Shown: positions 40,676-50,221, numbered from the stretch's first letter. The stretch is 64,000 nucleotides of DNA from Roseburia sp. (GCA_023664265.1 JAMPFV010000001.1:314521-378520), one strand, 5' to 3'. Notes: generated from the sequence alone by a model not told the origin. A program made the numbers and translations.

Positions 40676-42439
40676 ATGGCAATAAAAAATAACGCGGGCA
40701 GAAGAAACATGACCGTGCAGAAAAAGAAGACCTTTGTCCTGTGTGTGGCGTCCATATTGGTGCTGGTGATACTGATGGTGCGTCTCGGGTATCTGATGAT
40801 ACTGTGCTCGGCGCATTACTCCGAGCTGGCGCAGATGCTGCATGAGCGGGAGCGCGACATCAAGGCTGCGCGCGGACGGATTATCGACGCCACCGGCACC
40901 GTGCTTGCGGACAATAAGACCGTGTGCACCATATCGGTGATTCACAGTCAGATTACGGAGCCGGAGCGGGTGATTGAGGTTTTGAGCAGGGAGCTTGGCC
41001 TGTCGGAAGAGTATGTGCGCAAGCATGTGGAAAAATACAGCGCCAGAGAGCGTATTAAGAGCAACGTCGATAAGGAGACCGGGGACAGAATCCGCAGTCT
41101 TGACCTTGCCGGCGTGAAGGTGGATGAGGACTATAAGCGGTACTACCCCTATGGGGAGCTGGCCTCCAAGGTACTGGGCTTTACCGGAGGGGATAATCAG
41201 GGCATTATCGGTCTGGAGGTGGCCTATGAGGAGTACCTGACCGGACAAAAAGGGCAGATACTGACACTCACGGATGCCAAGGGTGTTGAGCTTGAGGGCG
41301 TGGGCGAGCGCAGGGAGGAGCCTGTCGCGGGCAGGGATTTGTATATCAGCCTTGACGTCAATATTCAGAAATACGCGATGCAGCTTGCGAAGCAGGCCTA
41401 TGAGACCAAGCAGGCGGAGGGCGTTTCCATTATTGTGATGAATGTCAACAACGGTGAGATCCTTGCGATGGTGGACGTTCCGGAATTTGACTTGAACGAG
41501 CCGTTTGAACTGATTGACGAGTTTGCGGTGCAGCTTGTCACGGATGCGGACGGAGGGGACAACCGGCAGGATCTGTTGAATCGGATGTGGCGCAACGGCT
41601 GTATCAACGATACCTACGAGCCAGGGTCAACCTTCAAGATTATAACGGCGGTCGCAGGGTTGGAGTCCGGCGTCGTGACGCTGGAAGATAATTTCTCCTG
41701 CCCCGGGTTTATCGTGGTGGATGACAGAAAGATACGCTGTCACAAGGTGGCGGGGCACGGCGCGGAGGATTTCACGCACGCGGTAATGAACTCGTGCAAT
41801 CCGGTGTTTATCACCGTCGGACTCCGGGTCGGCGCGGAGCGGTATTACAAATACTTTGAGCAGTTTGGCTTAAAGAGCAAAACCGGAATCGATTTGCCCG
41901 GAGAGGCGGCGACGATCATGCATAAGCTTGAAAATATCGGCAATGTGGAGCTTGCGACGATTTCCTTTGGGCAGTCCTTCCAGATAACGCCGCTGCGGCT
42001 GATGACAACCGTGGCCGGGCTGATAAACGGCGGGCGGCTGGTGACGCCGCACCTTGGCGTGAAGGTGATAAACGCCGACAACTCGGAAATAGAGGAGTTT
42101 GAATATCCGGTCTCGGAGGGGATTGTCTCCGGGGAGACCACCGAGAAGCTCAAGTATGTGCTGGAGCAGGTTGTGGAGAACGGCGGCGGCAAGAACGGCT
42201 ATGTCGAGGGCTTTCGTGTCGGTGGCAAGACGGCTACCAGCCAGACGCTTCCGCGCGGAAGCGGCAGATATATCGCTTCCTTCCTCGGGTTTGCGCCCGC
42301 GGACAATCCGAAGGTGATGGCGCTCGCGATTATCGACACGCCGCAGGGAACCTATTACGGCGGACAGATAGCCGCGCCGATTGTGCGGCAGCTTTTTGAA
42401 AATATTCTTCCCTATTTAGAGGAAATGGATTATAATTAA
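40676..42439 (+). CDS. Class B penicillin-binding protein 2 with altered KTG motif
   Basis: 587 residues: membrane anchor FVLCVASILVLVILMVRLGY, dimerisation domain (ARGRIIDATGTVLADNKTV), transpeptidase with YEPGSTFKIITAVAGLESG (SxxK), MNSCNPVF (SCN) and GGKTATSQTL where KTG is expected. The third motif thus reads KTA, an uncommon change at the oxyanion-side strand. Tandem with the first PBP; one may serve division and the other sporulation (SpoVD-like). Start 40676 has GAGGG six bases upstream; MTVQKKK at 40709 is an alternative. Confidence 0.88.
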   Translation: MAIKNNAGRRNMTVQKKKTFVLCVASILVLVILMVRLGYLMILCSAHYSELAQMLHERERDIKAARGRIIDATGTVLADNKTVCTISVIHSQITEPERVIEVLSRELGLSEEYVRKHVEKYSARERIKSNVDKETGDRIRSLDLAGVKVDEDYKRYYPYGELASKVLGFTGGDNQGIIGLEVAYEEYLTGQKGQILTLTDAKGVELEGVGERREEPVAGRDLYISLDVNIQKYAMQLAKQAYETKQAEGVSIIVMNVNNGEILAMVDVPEFDLNEPFELIDEFAVQLVTDADGGDNRQDLLNRMWRNGCINDTYEPGSTFKIITAVAGLESGVVTLEDNFSCPGFIVVDDRKIRCHKVAGHGAEDFTHAVMNSCNPVFITVGLRVGAERYYKYFEQFGLKSKTGIDLPGEAATIMHKLENIGNVELATISFGQSFQITPLRLMTTVAGLINGGRLVTPHLGVKVINADNSEIEEFEYPVSEGIVSGETTEKLKYVLEQVVENGGGKNGYVEGFRVGGKTATSQTLPRGSGRYIASFLGFAPADNPKVMALAIIDTPQGTYYGGQIAAPIVRQLFENILPYLEEMDYN

Positions 42440-42478
42440 CTGTCAAAAGAGCAGCGGCTCTCGGGAGGAAAGTGTGAG

Positions 42479-43864
42479 ATGACAGAGGTTAGAGGAAAAA
42501 ACGTGCTCGTGGTGGGAACCGGAATCAGCGGGATTGGCTCAGCTGTGCTGCTGGAGAAAAACGGCGCGCTGCCAATCGTGTATGACGGGAATGAGAAGGT
42601 ATCGCCGGAGGAGGTTCGCGAAAAGCTTTCGGAGAAGCTGGGCGCGCCGACAAAGGCGCAGGTTATTGCCGGCGCGTTTCCCGAGGAGCTTGCGGGCGAG
42701 CTTGCGCTGGCGGTGCTCAGCCCGGGGGTGCCGACGGACGCGGATTTTGTTTTGTATATGAAGGAACACGGAATCCCGATATGGGGGGAGATAGAGCTGG
42801 CCTACCGCTTTGCGAAGGGGCGGGTGCTTGCCATCACCGGCACGAACGGAAAGACGACGACGACCTCCCTTGTCGGACAGATCATGCAGGAGTATCTGGA
42901 CAGCGTCTGCATCGTCGGGAATATCGGCAATCCGTATACCGACGCCGCGCCGTTTATGACGGAGGAGACCGTGTCGGTGGCGGAGATTTCCAGCTTCCAG
43001 CTGGAGACGATTGACCGCTTTCACCCGCAGGTCTCCGCGATACTGAATATCACGCCGGACCATTTAAACAGGCACCACACGATGGAGAATTATGCGGCCG
43101 CCAAGGAGGCGGTGGCGAAGAACCAGACCAAGGCGGATTACTGTATCCTGAATTATGAAAACGAGTACACGAGGGCGTTCGGGAGCAGATGCCCCGCGAC
43201 AGTGGTGTGGTTCTCCTCGGCGAGGCGGTTGGAGAATGGGCTGTACTATGAGAAGGAGGAGATATGGCTGGCGGAGAATAATACAGCCAGACCGCTGCTG
43301 AATGTCCACACCGATATGAATCTGGTGGGAATGTGCAATATCGAGAACGTGATGGCGGCAATCGGAATCGCCATGAGCGCGGGCGTCCCCATGGAGAATA
43401 TTCTGGCGACCGTCAAACGCTTTGTGGCGGTGGAGCACCGGATTGAGTATGTCGCGACCAAGCGGGGCGTGATGTATTATAACGATTCCAAGGCAACCAA
43501 CACGGACGCGGCGATACAGGGCATTCGGGCGATGGATAGACCGACAGTCCTTATCGGTGGCGGCTATGACAAGGGCGGTGAGTACGACGATTGGATACGG
43601 TGCTTTGACGGCAAGGTCAGGAAGCTCGTGCTGATCGGACAGACGCGGGAGAAGATTGCGGCGTGCGCGCGGCGCTGTGGGTTCCCCGAGAAGGACATTC
43701 TCTTTGCGGATACCTTTGACGAGGCGCTGAGCGTCTGCACAAGGGAGGCGGCCGCGGGGGATGCGGTGCTGTTGTCGCCCGCCTGCGCGAGCTGGGGAAT
43801 GTTCCCGAATTATGAGGTGCGGGGGAAGCAATTCAAGGAATATGTAAACAATCTGGAGGAGTGA
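42479..43864 (+). CDS. murD: UDP-N-acetylmuramoylalanine-D-glutamate ligase
   Basis: 461 residues of the Mur ligase family. N-terminal Rossmann domain (VLVVGTGISGIGSAVLL), ATP loop ITGTNGKTTTTSLVGQ (about residue 118), ISSFQLETID, and C-terminal YYNDSKATNTDAAIQGI. Adds D-Glu to UDP-MurNAc-Ala in the cytoplasm. GGGAGG before the ATG. mraY, often located just before it, is not here. Confidence 0.95.
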   Translation: MTEVRGKNVLVVGTGISGIGSAVLLEKNGALPIVYDGNEKVSPEEVREKLSEKLGAPTKAQVIAGAFPEELAGELALAVLSPGVPTDADFVLYMKEHGIPIWGEIELAYRFAKGRVLAITGTNGKTTTTSLVGQIMQEYLDSVCIVGNIGNPYTDAAPFMTEETVSVAEISSFQLETIDRFHPQVSAILNITPDHLNRHHTMENYAAAKEAVAKNQTKADYCILNYENEYTRAFGSRCPATVVWFSSARRLENGLYYEKEEIWLAENNTARPLLNVHTDMNLVGMCNIENVMAAIGIAMSAGVPMENILATVKRFVAVEHRIEYVATKRGVMYYNDSKATNTDAAIQGIRAMDRPTVLIGGGYDKGGEYDDWIRCFDGKVRKLVLIGQTREKIAACARRCGFPEKDILFADTFDEALSVCTREAAAGDAVLLSPACASWGMFPNYEVRGKQFKEYVNNLEE

Positions 43865-43868
43865 TACC

Positions 43869-45020
43869 GTGGCGAGAAGACCGAGGGAAGTCCGATACGG
43901 AAAACATAATATGGACTATGTACTGCTGACGGTGGTGCTGTTTCTGGTATGCTTTGGCCTGCTGATGATCTATTCCACCAGCACCTATGTTGCGGGTGTG
44001 GACCATGACGACCCCGCGTTTTATCTCAAGCGGCAGGCGATTTCGACGGTACTTGGATTTGTCGCGCTTTTCTTTGTGTCGAGAGTGCCGTACAGGGTAT
44101 GGCAGCGCTTTGACTATGTGGCATTGATTGTGTCGATCGTGCTGATCCTGCTGCTGCTGACGCCGCTGGGCGTTACGAGGAACAACGCGACAAGATGGCT
44201 GGACTTAAAGATTGGCCTGAACCTGCAGCCCGCGGAGGTGGCAAAGCTCGGTATCATCATCTATCTGGCAAGCATTATCGAGCGGCTGGAGGAAATCGGC
44301 AAAAATACGCTGCGCACCCCCAAGGGGCTTGCGATTGTCTTTATACCGCCGACAATCGTCGCGGGACTGATCTACGTGATTTCCGACAACCTCAGCTCGG
44401 CGATCATCGTCATGGGAATCGCGGTGGCAATGCTCTTTGTGGCGGTGCCGGATTACAAATGGTTTATCATTACAGGCGTTGCGGGCATTGCGCTGGTGGC
44501 GGCGGTGGTCATCTACGCGTCCCAAGCGGACGCGACCTCGAGCTTCCGTCTGGCGAGAGTCCGCGCGTGGCTTACGCCGGAGGCCTACAGCACCGACAGG
44601 GCGTTCCAGACATTGCAGGCGCTGTATGCCATCGGCTCGGGCGGCATCTGGGGAAAGGGGTTGGGACAGAGTATGCAGAAGCTCGGATTCCTCCCCGAGG
44701 CGCAGAACGATATGATTTTCTCCATTATCTGCGAGGAGCTGGGGCTCTTTGGCGCGCTGACGATTATCCTGCTGTTTGTGGTTCTGATATGGAGCTGCAT
44801 GGTGATCGCCAACAAGACGACGGACCGATTCGGCGCGCTGCTGGTGGTCGGTGTGATGGCGCATTATGCGATACAGGTAATCCTGAACATCGCCGTCGTC
44901 ACAAACTCGATTCCCAACACGGGAATCACGCTCCCGTTTATCAGTTACGGCGGCTCGGCGGTACTGTTCTTGCTGTCCGAGATCGGCATTGTCTTAAATG
45001 TGAGCAAGAATTGTAAATGA
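43869..45020 (+). CDS. ftsW: FtsW/SpoVE-type SEDS glycosyltransferase
   Basis: 383 residues with about ten membrane helices. SEDS features: FGLLMIYSTSTYVAG, LNLQPAEVAKLGIIIYLA (conserved Pro-Ala-Glu), ALYAIGSGGIWGKGLGQS, FLPEAQNDMIFSIICEELG, and TGITLPFISYGGSAVLF at the end. Polymerises septal glycan from lipid II with the partner class B PBP. GTG start five bases after murD, with GGAGG inside the murD end. Confidence 0.93.
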   Translation: MARRPREVRYGKHNMDYVLLTVVLFLVCFGLLMIYSTSTYVAGVDHDDPAFYLKRQAISTVLGFVALFFVSRVPYRVWQRFDYVALIVSIVLILLLLTPLGVTRNNATRWLDLKIGLNLQPAEVAKLGIIIYLASIIERLEEIGKNTLRTPKGLAIVFIPPTIVAGLIYVISDNLSSAIIVMGIAVAMLFVAVPDYKWFIITGVAGIALVAAVVIYASQADATSSFRLARVRAWLTPEAYSTDRAFQTLQALYAIGSGGIWGKGLGQSMQKLGFLPEAQNDMIFSIICEELGLFGALTIILLFVVLIWSCMVIANKTTDRFGALLVVGVMAHYAIQVILNIAVVTNSIPNTGITLPFISYGGSAVLFLLSEIGIVLNVSKNCK

Positions 45021-45031
45021 CGGAGGGAACA

Positions 45032-45061
45032 ATGGGCGGCATCCCACATATAATACTATAA
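45032..45061 (+). CDS. Nine-residue mini-ORF before murA
   Basis: CGGAGGGAACA precedes an ATG that opens MGGIPHIIL then stop, in the 66-base gap between ftsW and murA. The site is stronger than that of murA itself. CCACAT (45044-45049) inside it pairs with ATGTGG (45073-45078), next to the weak murA site GTGGTG. A ribosome on the mini-ORF would open that helix. Could be chance. Confidence 0.3.
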   Translation: MGGIPHIIL

Positions 45062-45086
45062 TTATTGTTTTCATGTGGTGAATTCT

Positions 45087-46403
45087 ATGACCCATTACAA
45101 ACAAAACGCCGACTCCATCCGTATGGAGGGCGGGCGCCCTCTGGAGGGAACCGTGAGGATACAGGGGTCTAAAAATGCTTCGCTTCCTTTATTGGCCGCC
45201 TGCCTGCTGATTCCGGATAAATGTGTGCTTGAGGACTGCCCGGATATCACGGACGTGGACTGTATGAGCAGACTGATAGCGTGCGCGGGCGGTGTGGTGC
45301 GGCGGATTCCCTCAGCTTCGGGCCTTGCGTTGGAGGTAAATGCAGGGGATGTAACGGAAAGCAGACTGCCTGCCAAATATGTAAGCGCCATGCGCTCGTC
45401 GGTTATTCTTATGGGAGCGCTGCTCGGGCGCTTGGGCGAGGTCTATGTGGATTATCCGGGCGGCTGCGTGATCGGAGAGCGCCCGATTGATTTACATCTT
45501 TACGGCTTGGAGTGTCTGGGGGCGCAGATTTGGACGGAGGGCAGCCGCATCCATGCCTATGCGGATGAGCTTGTCGGGGCGGAAATCAGATTCCCGTCGG
45601 CCAGCGTCGGGGCCACCCAGAACACGATTCTCGCGGCGGTGACGGCGCGGGGAACGACCGTGATACGGAATGCCGCACGGGAGCCGGAAATCGTGGCGCT
45701 CTGTGATTTTCTCAATAAGGCGGGGGCGGACATCACGCTTTCGGAAGACTTTACGGAGCGGGGGAAGCTGGTCATTAAGGGGGTTGAGCTCAGCCGTCTT
45801 CACGGGGTGTCCTACAGGGTGGCGCCAGACCGGATTGTGGCGGGAACTTATCTGTTTGCTGGGCTTGCGGCCGGCGGCAGAATCGTGCTGGAGAATACGC
45901 CGCTCGACCACCTGGAAAGTGTCTGCGGCGTTATAACCGGCATGGGCGGCCTGCTGTCCGGGGACGGGGAGAGCGGCCTGTTGACGCTGGAGGCGCCCGA
46001 GAGAGGGTCATTGAGGAATTTGCCGTACATAGAGACGCGGGTGTACCCCGGATTTCCAACCGATCTGCAGTCACAGCTGATGGCGGCGGCCTGCGTGGCC
46101 AAGGGGAGCCTCACGATAAAGGAGACTGTTTTTTCAAGCCGGTTCAAGATCTTGGAGGAGCTGCGGCGGATGGGCGCCGAGATTGCGCTGCAGTCTGAGG
46201 ATATGGCGGTCATAACGGGCGGTGCGGCCCTTGAGGGCAGAAACGTGATCGCGAAGGAGCTTCGCGGCGGCGCAGCGCTGGTGATCGCGGGGCTTGCGGC
46301 TGACGGAATAACGACAGTCTCGGATATCTGCTATATCAACAGGGGCTATCAGGATATTGTGGAAGATTTTGCGCGGCTCGGCGCAAGGATAAGCTACGAT
46401 TAA
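45087..46403 (+). CDS. murA: UDP-N-acetylglucosamine 1-carboxyvinyltransferase
   Basis: 438 residues of the EPSP-synthase fold. GTVRIQGSKNASLPLLAACL (Lys-Asn of the active site), catalytic Cys in YPGGCVIGERPIDLH (about residue 131), VGATQNTILAAV, and YPGFPTDLQSQLMAA. First committed step of peptidoglycan synthesis, target of fosfomycin. ATG at 45087 with only a weak GTGGTG site; a GTG four codons earlier is in frame. Its place in the division cluster, with no murG, differs from the B. subtilis order. Confidence 0.92.
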   Translation: MTHYKQNADSIRMEGGRPLEGTVRIQGSKNASLPLLAACLLIPDKCVLEDCPDITDVDCMSRLIACAGGVVRRIPSASGLALEVNAGDVTESRLPAKYVSAMRSSVILMGALLGRLGEVYVDYPGGCVIGERPIDLHLYGLECLGAQIWTEGSRIHAYADELVGAEIRFPSASVGATQNTILAAVTARGTTVIRNAAREPEIVALCDFLNKAGADITLSEDFTERGKLVIKGVELSRLHGVSYRVAPDRIVAGTYLFAGLAAGGRIVLENTPLDHLESVCGVITGMGGLLSGDGESGLLTLEAPERGSLRNLPYIETRVYPGFPTDLQSQLMAAACVAKGSLTIKETVFSSRFKILEELRRMGAEIALQSEDMAVITGGAALEGRNVIAKELRGGAALVIAGLAADGITTVSDICYINRGYQDIVEDFARLGARISYD

Positions 46404-46455
46404 CGCCGCGCGATGATTGCCGGGACGCGGCGCCGGGGATTTTGAAGGGATTAAA

Positions 46456-47208
46456 ATGAGGAACAGTGCGAACATAGAACGACTTCCGAATATCGGACGT
46501 AAAATACGGATTATCATTTTTCTGGGCATTATCAACGTGATGCTGATGGCGATGTATTTCGTGCTCATCCATTACGCGGTGAAAAACGTGATTGTGGACG
46601 GCAACCGGCATTATTCGGCCGAGCAGATAAAAGAGATGGTCATGCGGGGCGCCTTCGGGGATAATTCGCTCTACCTGTCAATGAAGTACAAGAACAAGGG
46701 AATAGACGATGTTCCCTTTGTGGAGACCATGGACGTCGTGGTGCAGTCGAACGATACCATCCGCATTACGGTGTACGAAAAGGCGTTGGCGGGGTATGTG
46801 GAATATCTCGGCAGATACATGTATTTCGACAACGAGGGCGTGGTGGTCGAGGCCTCCAAGGTGACCACGCCGGGGATTCCGAGGGTGACGGGCATTGCGT
46901 TTGACCATGTTATCCTGTATGAAAGGCTTCCCGTGGAGAATGACAATATTTTCCAGAATATCCTCACGATCACAAAGCTTTTGAACAAATACGACGTTAT
47001 CTGCGACAGCATCCGGTTTGACGACAGCTACAACGTGACCTTGGGCTACGGCGGCGTGAAGGTCAATATCGGGCAGTTGGAAAATCTCGACGAAAAACTG
47101 ATGCAGCTTCCTTATATTCTGCCCTCTCTGGAGGGGAAAAGGGGAACGCTGGATTTACAGAGCTATACTTTTGGCAAAAAAAGCGTCAGCTTTGAACAGG
47201 AAAATTAG
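46456..47208 (+). CDS. ftsQ: Division protein FtsQ/DivIB-like
   Basis: 250 residues: one membrane helix (IRIIIFLGIINVMLMAMYFV) and a POTRA domain after it (VKNVIVDGNRHYSAEQIKEM), then the beta domain. It forms the FtsQLB complex that activates septal synthesis. ATG at 46456 with GAAGGGA upstream; the frame is open further upstream but without a site. Confidence 0.88.
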   Translation: MRNSANIERLPNIGRKIRIIIFLGIINVMLMAMYFVLIHYAVKNVIVDGNRHYSAEQIKEMVMRGAFGDNSLYLSMKYKNKGIDDVPFVETMDVVVQSNDTIRITVYEKALAGYVEYLGRYMYFDNEGVVVEASKVTTPGIPRVTGIAFDHVILYERLPVENDNIFQNILTITKLLNKYDVICDSIRFDDSYNVTLGYGGVKVNIGQLENLDEKLMQLPYILPSLEGKRGTLDLQSYTFGKKSVSFEQEN

Positions 47209-47255
47209 TGTTTTACCATAAAATAAAGAAGAAAAGTAAAAAATAGGTTGCTAAA

Positions 47256-47285
47256 TTGACAAAAAAATTATATGATAAGTTAGAT
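47256..47285 (+). promoter_or_regulatory. Possible promoter of ftsZ
   Basis: TTGACA (47256-47261), 18 bases, TTAGAT (47280-47285), in an A/T-rich gap of about 110 bases between ftsQ and ftsZ. The -10 is weak. Confidence 0.45.
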
Positions 47286-47320
47286 GGCATTTAATAGGAA
47301 TTATGAAGGAGGAAGGAAAC

Positions 47321-48532
47321 TTGCTCGAGATTAGATCGAATGAGACAGACGCCGCGGCAAGAATTATTGTCGTCGGTGTTGGCGGTGCAGGCAACAATGC
47401 CGTGAACCGAATGATAGATGAAGCAATTACCGGCGTGGAATTTATCGGTGTAAATACAGATAAACAGGCCTTGCAGCTCTGCAAGGCGCCTAAGCTTTTG
47501 CAGATTGGTGAGAAGCTCACGAAGGGGCTTGGCGCCGGCGCGAAGCCGGAGGTGGGCGAGAAGGCCGCAGAGGAGAGTTCCGAGGACATCAAGGAGGCCA
47601 TCAAGGGCGCGGACATGGTGTTTGTCACCTGCGGTATGGGCGGCGGCACCGGAACGGGCGCGGCTCCGATTGTGGCGGCGATTGCCAAGGAGATGGGTAT
47701 TCTGACGGTCGGCGTTGTCACGAAGCCGTTCAAGTTCGAGGCGCGCACCCGCATGACGAATGCGATGGCGGGCATTGAGAAGCTCAAGACGCATGTGGAT
47801 ACCCTGATTGTTATCCCGAATGACAAGCTTCTCGAGATTGTGGACAGGCGTACCACGATGCCAGATGCCCTCAAGAAAGCGGACGAGGTGCTCCAGCAGT
47901 CCGTGCAGGGCATTACGGATCTGATTAACGTACCGTCCGTTATCAACCTTGATTTTGCGGATGTGCAGACCGTTATGAAGGACAAGGGTATCGCGCACAT
48001 CGGTATCGGCTACGGCAAGGGAGAGGACAAGGCTGCCGAGGCGATTAAGATGGCGGTTGAATCCCCGCTTCTGGAGACGACGCTCAGCGGCGCTACGGAT
48101 GTGATCCTGAATATCTCGGGCGATATTTCTATCTTTGATGCGAACGATGCCGCAAGCTATGTGCAGGAGCTTGCGGGTGATGATATCAACGTAATCTTCG
48201 GTGCGATGTACAATGAGGACATGGCGGATTCCTGTACCGTTACGGTAATCGCGACCGGCATTGTGCCTGGTGCGTCAGGCAGGGGGCCGATGGGCAAGCT
48301 TGGCAGCAACTTCTCCGTTGCGCCCAAGAATGTTCCGCCGACGCCCGTGCGGCCGAGACCGCAGGTCCCGCCCGGAATGCAGGGCACGCGTCCGATACCG
48401 CCGACAGCGGTTTCCGGTGCGATGCCGGGCAATCCGCAGGTGAAGCCGCTCACGGGTATTAAGCCCGCGACCGACATCAGAAGCAATGTGAAGGAGCAGT
48501 CCATCAAGATTCCGGATTTCTTAAAGCGATAA
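47321..48532 (+). CDS. ftsZ: Cell division protein FtsZ
   Basis: 403 residues. The tubulin-like GTPase core has [15 protein letters not shown], the signature [15 protein letters not shown] (about residues 104-118) and the T7 loop [12 protein letters not shown] Pro-rich linker (about 330-380) leads to the C-terminal peptide IKIPDFLKR that binds FtsA or SepF. TTG at 47321 is preferred over ATG 47303 because AAGGAGGAA lies between the two at the right distance and homologues begin MLEIRSNE. A strong terminator follows. Confidence 0.95.
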   Translation: MLEIRSNETDAAARIIVVGVGGAGNNAVNRMIDEAITGVEFIGVNTDKQALQLCKAPKLLQIGEKLTKGLGAGAKPEVGEKAAEESSEDIKEAIKGADMVFVTCGMGGGTGTGAAPIVAAIAKEMGILTVGVVTKPFKFEARTRMTNAMAGIEKLKTHVDTLIVIPNDKLLEIVDRRTTMPDALKKADEVLQQSVQGITDLINVPSVINLDFADVQTVMKDKGIAHIGIGYGKGEDKAAEAIKMAVESPLLETTLSGATDVILNISGDISIFDANDAASYVQELAGDDINVIFGAMYNEDMADSCTVTVIATGIVPGASGRGPMGKLGSNFSVAPKNVPPTPVRPRPQVPPGMQGTRPIPPTAVSGAMPGNPQVKPLTGIKPATDIRSNVKEQSIKIPDFLKR

Positions 48533-48565
48533 GCGCAAAAATAAAGTCGAAAAATAAACATAATT

Positions 48566-48603
48566 AAGCCCCATGCTTTGACAAAAAAAGCATGGGGCTT
48601 TTT
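48566..48603 (+). terminator. Terminator of ftsZ
   Basis: AAGCCCCATGCTTT and AAAGCATGGGGCTT form a stem of about 14 pairs, then TTTTT. Confidence 0.85.
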
Positions 48604-48610
48604 GTATACT
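48578..48610 (+). promoter_or_regulatory. Possible Spo0A-dependent spoIIG-type promoter
   Basis: TTGACA (48578-48583) and TATACT (48605-48610) are 21 bases apart. The B. subtilis spoIIG promoter is known for near-consensus boxes with a similarly long 22-base spacer and for Spo0A activation. TTTGACAA at the -35 differs by one base from the reverse 0A box TTCGACAA, and AGTCGAA at 48545 is one base off TGTCGAA. The boxes overlap the ftsZ terminator stem, so chance cannot be excluded. Confidence 0.5.
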
Positions 48611-48649
48611 AAAGAGGTCTTCGTTACAGGCAGGCCAATCAGGGAGGTG

Positions 48650-49426
48650 ATGAAAATTTATGAGATATACTTAGATGTTTACTGGATGGAAAACGCGATA
48701 CTGGATGCGCTGATATTGACGCTCACTCTGTTTCTGCAGGGGAAGCGGGTGGCGCCGTGGCGAATCGTGTCCGCGGCCGCAATCGGCGGGGCCGGATCCG
48801 TTTTTGTACTGATTCTGGGAATAAAATATGGAATTTTATATATTTTGGCAGTGCTGGCCATCGATGCCGTGATGTTTCCGGTCGCGGTCAAATCGCCCGG
48901 ATCGGAGCTGTTGATAAACATCGCGTGCTTTCACGGATTGGCCTTTGTGTATACAAAGCTCGATATGTGCGTGGGGCGGCTGGGCATCCCGGACAGTCTG
49001 CGAGTTGTCACGCCGGTGATTTTTACCGTGCTGATCATGGCGGTTTCGCGGTATCAGACAAGAAAACGCGCCCGGCGGATATATTCGGTCGCAATCACCG
49101 AGAATGGGGAAAATGTCGAAATGAAGGCGCTGTTCGACACGGGAAATTCTCTGACGGAGCCTGTCAGCGGCAGGCCGGTGTCCATTGTCGAGGAGAATGC
49201 GATCACGAGGCTGTGGCTGGAGGCGCGCCCGCAGAAATATAAGATCATCCCGTTCCGGAGCATCGGCAGGGAGCACGGGCTCCTTGAGGGGACAACGGTG
49301 GATGAGCTGATAATCCGAAAGGACGACGGGCAGATTGTGGAAAAGGATGCGGTTGTCGCCTTGTATAAGGGAAAACTTTCCAAGGACGGTTCGTATCAAA
49401 TGATATTGAATCAGGGATTATTTTGA
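48650..49426 (+). CDS. spoIIGA: Sigma-E processing peptidase SpoIIGA
   Basis: 258 residues: five membrane helices (from IYLDVYWMENAILDALILTL) and a C-terminal aspartic-protease-like domain with ALFDTGNSLTEPVSG (Asp near residue 162). It cleaves pro-sigma-E at the septum during sporulation. The AGGGAGG site lies only two bases from the ATG, poor spacing that predicts weak translation. The next gene encodes its substrate. Confidence 0.92.
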   Translation: MKIYEIYLDVYWMENAILDALILTLTLFLQGKRVAPWRIVSAAAIGGAGSVFVLILGIKYGILYILAVLAIDAVMFPVAVKSPGSELLINIACFHGLAFVYTKLDMCVGRLGIPDSLRVVTPVIFTVLIMAVSRYQTRKRARRIYSVAITENGENVEMKALFDTGNSLTEPVSGRPVSIVEENAITRLWLEARPQKYKIIPFRSIGREHGLLEGTTVDELIIRKDDGQIVEKDAVVALYKGKLSKDGSYQMILNQGLF

Positions 49427-49456
49427 CGAAGAAAGATAATAATGAGGAGGAACGAA

Positions 49457-50200
49457 ATGGTTTTGAATGTATATTTACCGGGGAGAATGAGAGTCTCTGT
49501 GAGAGGAAAGGACTGCCGCGGCGCAGGAAGAAGCGCGGAGAGCAGGCAGGAGATACACTATATCGGAGGCTCGGAAATTCTGCCGCCGCCCTTGGATACG
49601 GAGGAGGAGAACGAGGCCATCAGCGCTCTGGAGACGGATGATGCGACCCGGGCGCGCGCGACCCTGATAGAACACAACCTGCGGCTTGTCGTCTATATCG
49701 CGAAGAAATTCGACAACACGGGGATTGGGATAGAGGATTTGATCTCGATCGGGACGATCGGACTGATAAAGGCGATCAATACCTTTAACCGGGATAAGAA
49801 CATCAAGCTTGCGACCTACGCGTCGCGGTGCATTGAAAATGAGATTCTGATGTACCTGAGGCGGAACAACAAGACCAAGCTTGAGGTCTCCATCGACGAG
49901 CCGCTGAACGTGGACTGGGACGGGAACGAGCTGCTGCTGTCCGACATTCTGGGGACGGACGAGGACGTTATCTACCGCGACCTTGAGAATGAGGTTGAAC
50001 GCAATCTCCTGAAGAAGGCCATATCCAGGCTTGGGGAACGGGAGCAGACCATCATTATGCTGCGCTTCGGGCTCGGGCAGTACAATGACCGGGAGATGAC
50101 GCAGAAGGAGGTCGCGGACTACCTTGGAATCTCGCAGTCCTACATATCCCGTCTGGAGAAGAAGATTATGAAGCGCCTGAAAAAAGAGATGGTGAGCTAG
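49457..50200 (+). CDS. sigE: Sporulation sigma factor SigE (pro-sigma-E)
   Basis: 247 residues. The pro-sequence of about 30 residues ends at [15 protein letters not shown], which matches the SpoIIGA cleavage region YIGGSEALPPPL of B. subtilis. Region 2 ([40 protein letters not shown]) and region 4 ([18 protein letters not shown]) are intact. It directs early mother-cell transcription. ATG at 49457 has GAGGAGG five bases upstream. Confidence 0.96.
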   Translation: MVLNVYLPGRMRVSVRGKDCRGAGRSAESRQEIHYIGGSEILPPPLDTEEENEAISALETDDATRARATLIEHNLRLVVYIAKKFDNTGIGIEDLISIGTIGLIKAINTFNRDKNIKLATYASRCIENEILMYLRRNNKTKLEVSIDEPLNVDWDGNELLLSDILGTDEDVIYRDLENEVERNLLKKAISRLGEREQTIIMLRFGLGQYNDREMTQKEVADYLGISQSYISRLEKKIMKRLKKEMVS

Positions 50201-50221
50201 AGACCGGGAGGAGGGAAACGC

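Noticed and set aside
47303..47320. ATG at 47303 as the ftsZ start
   Set aside because: The Shine-Dalgarno AAGGAGGAA lies downstream of that ATG and fits the TTG at 47321, which also gives the usual N-terminus.
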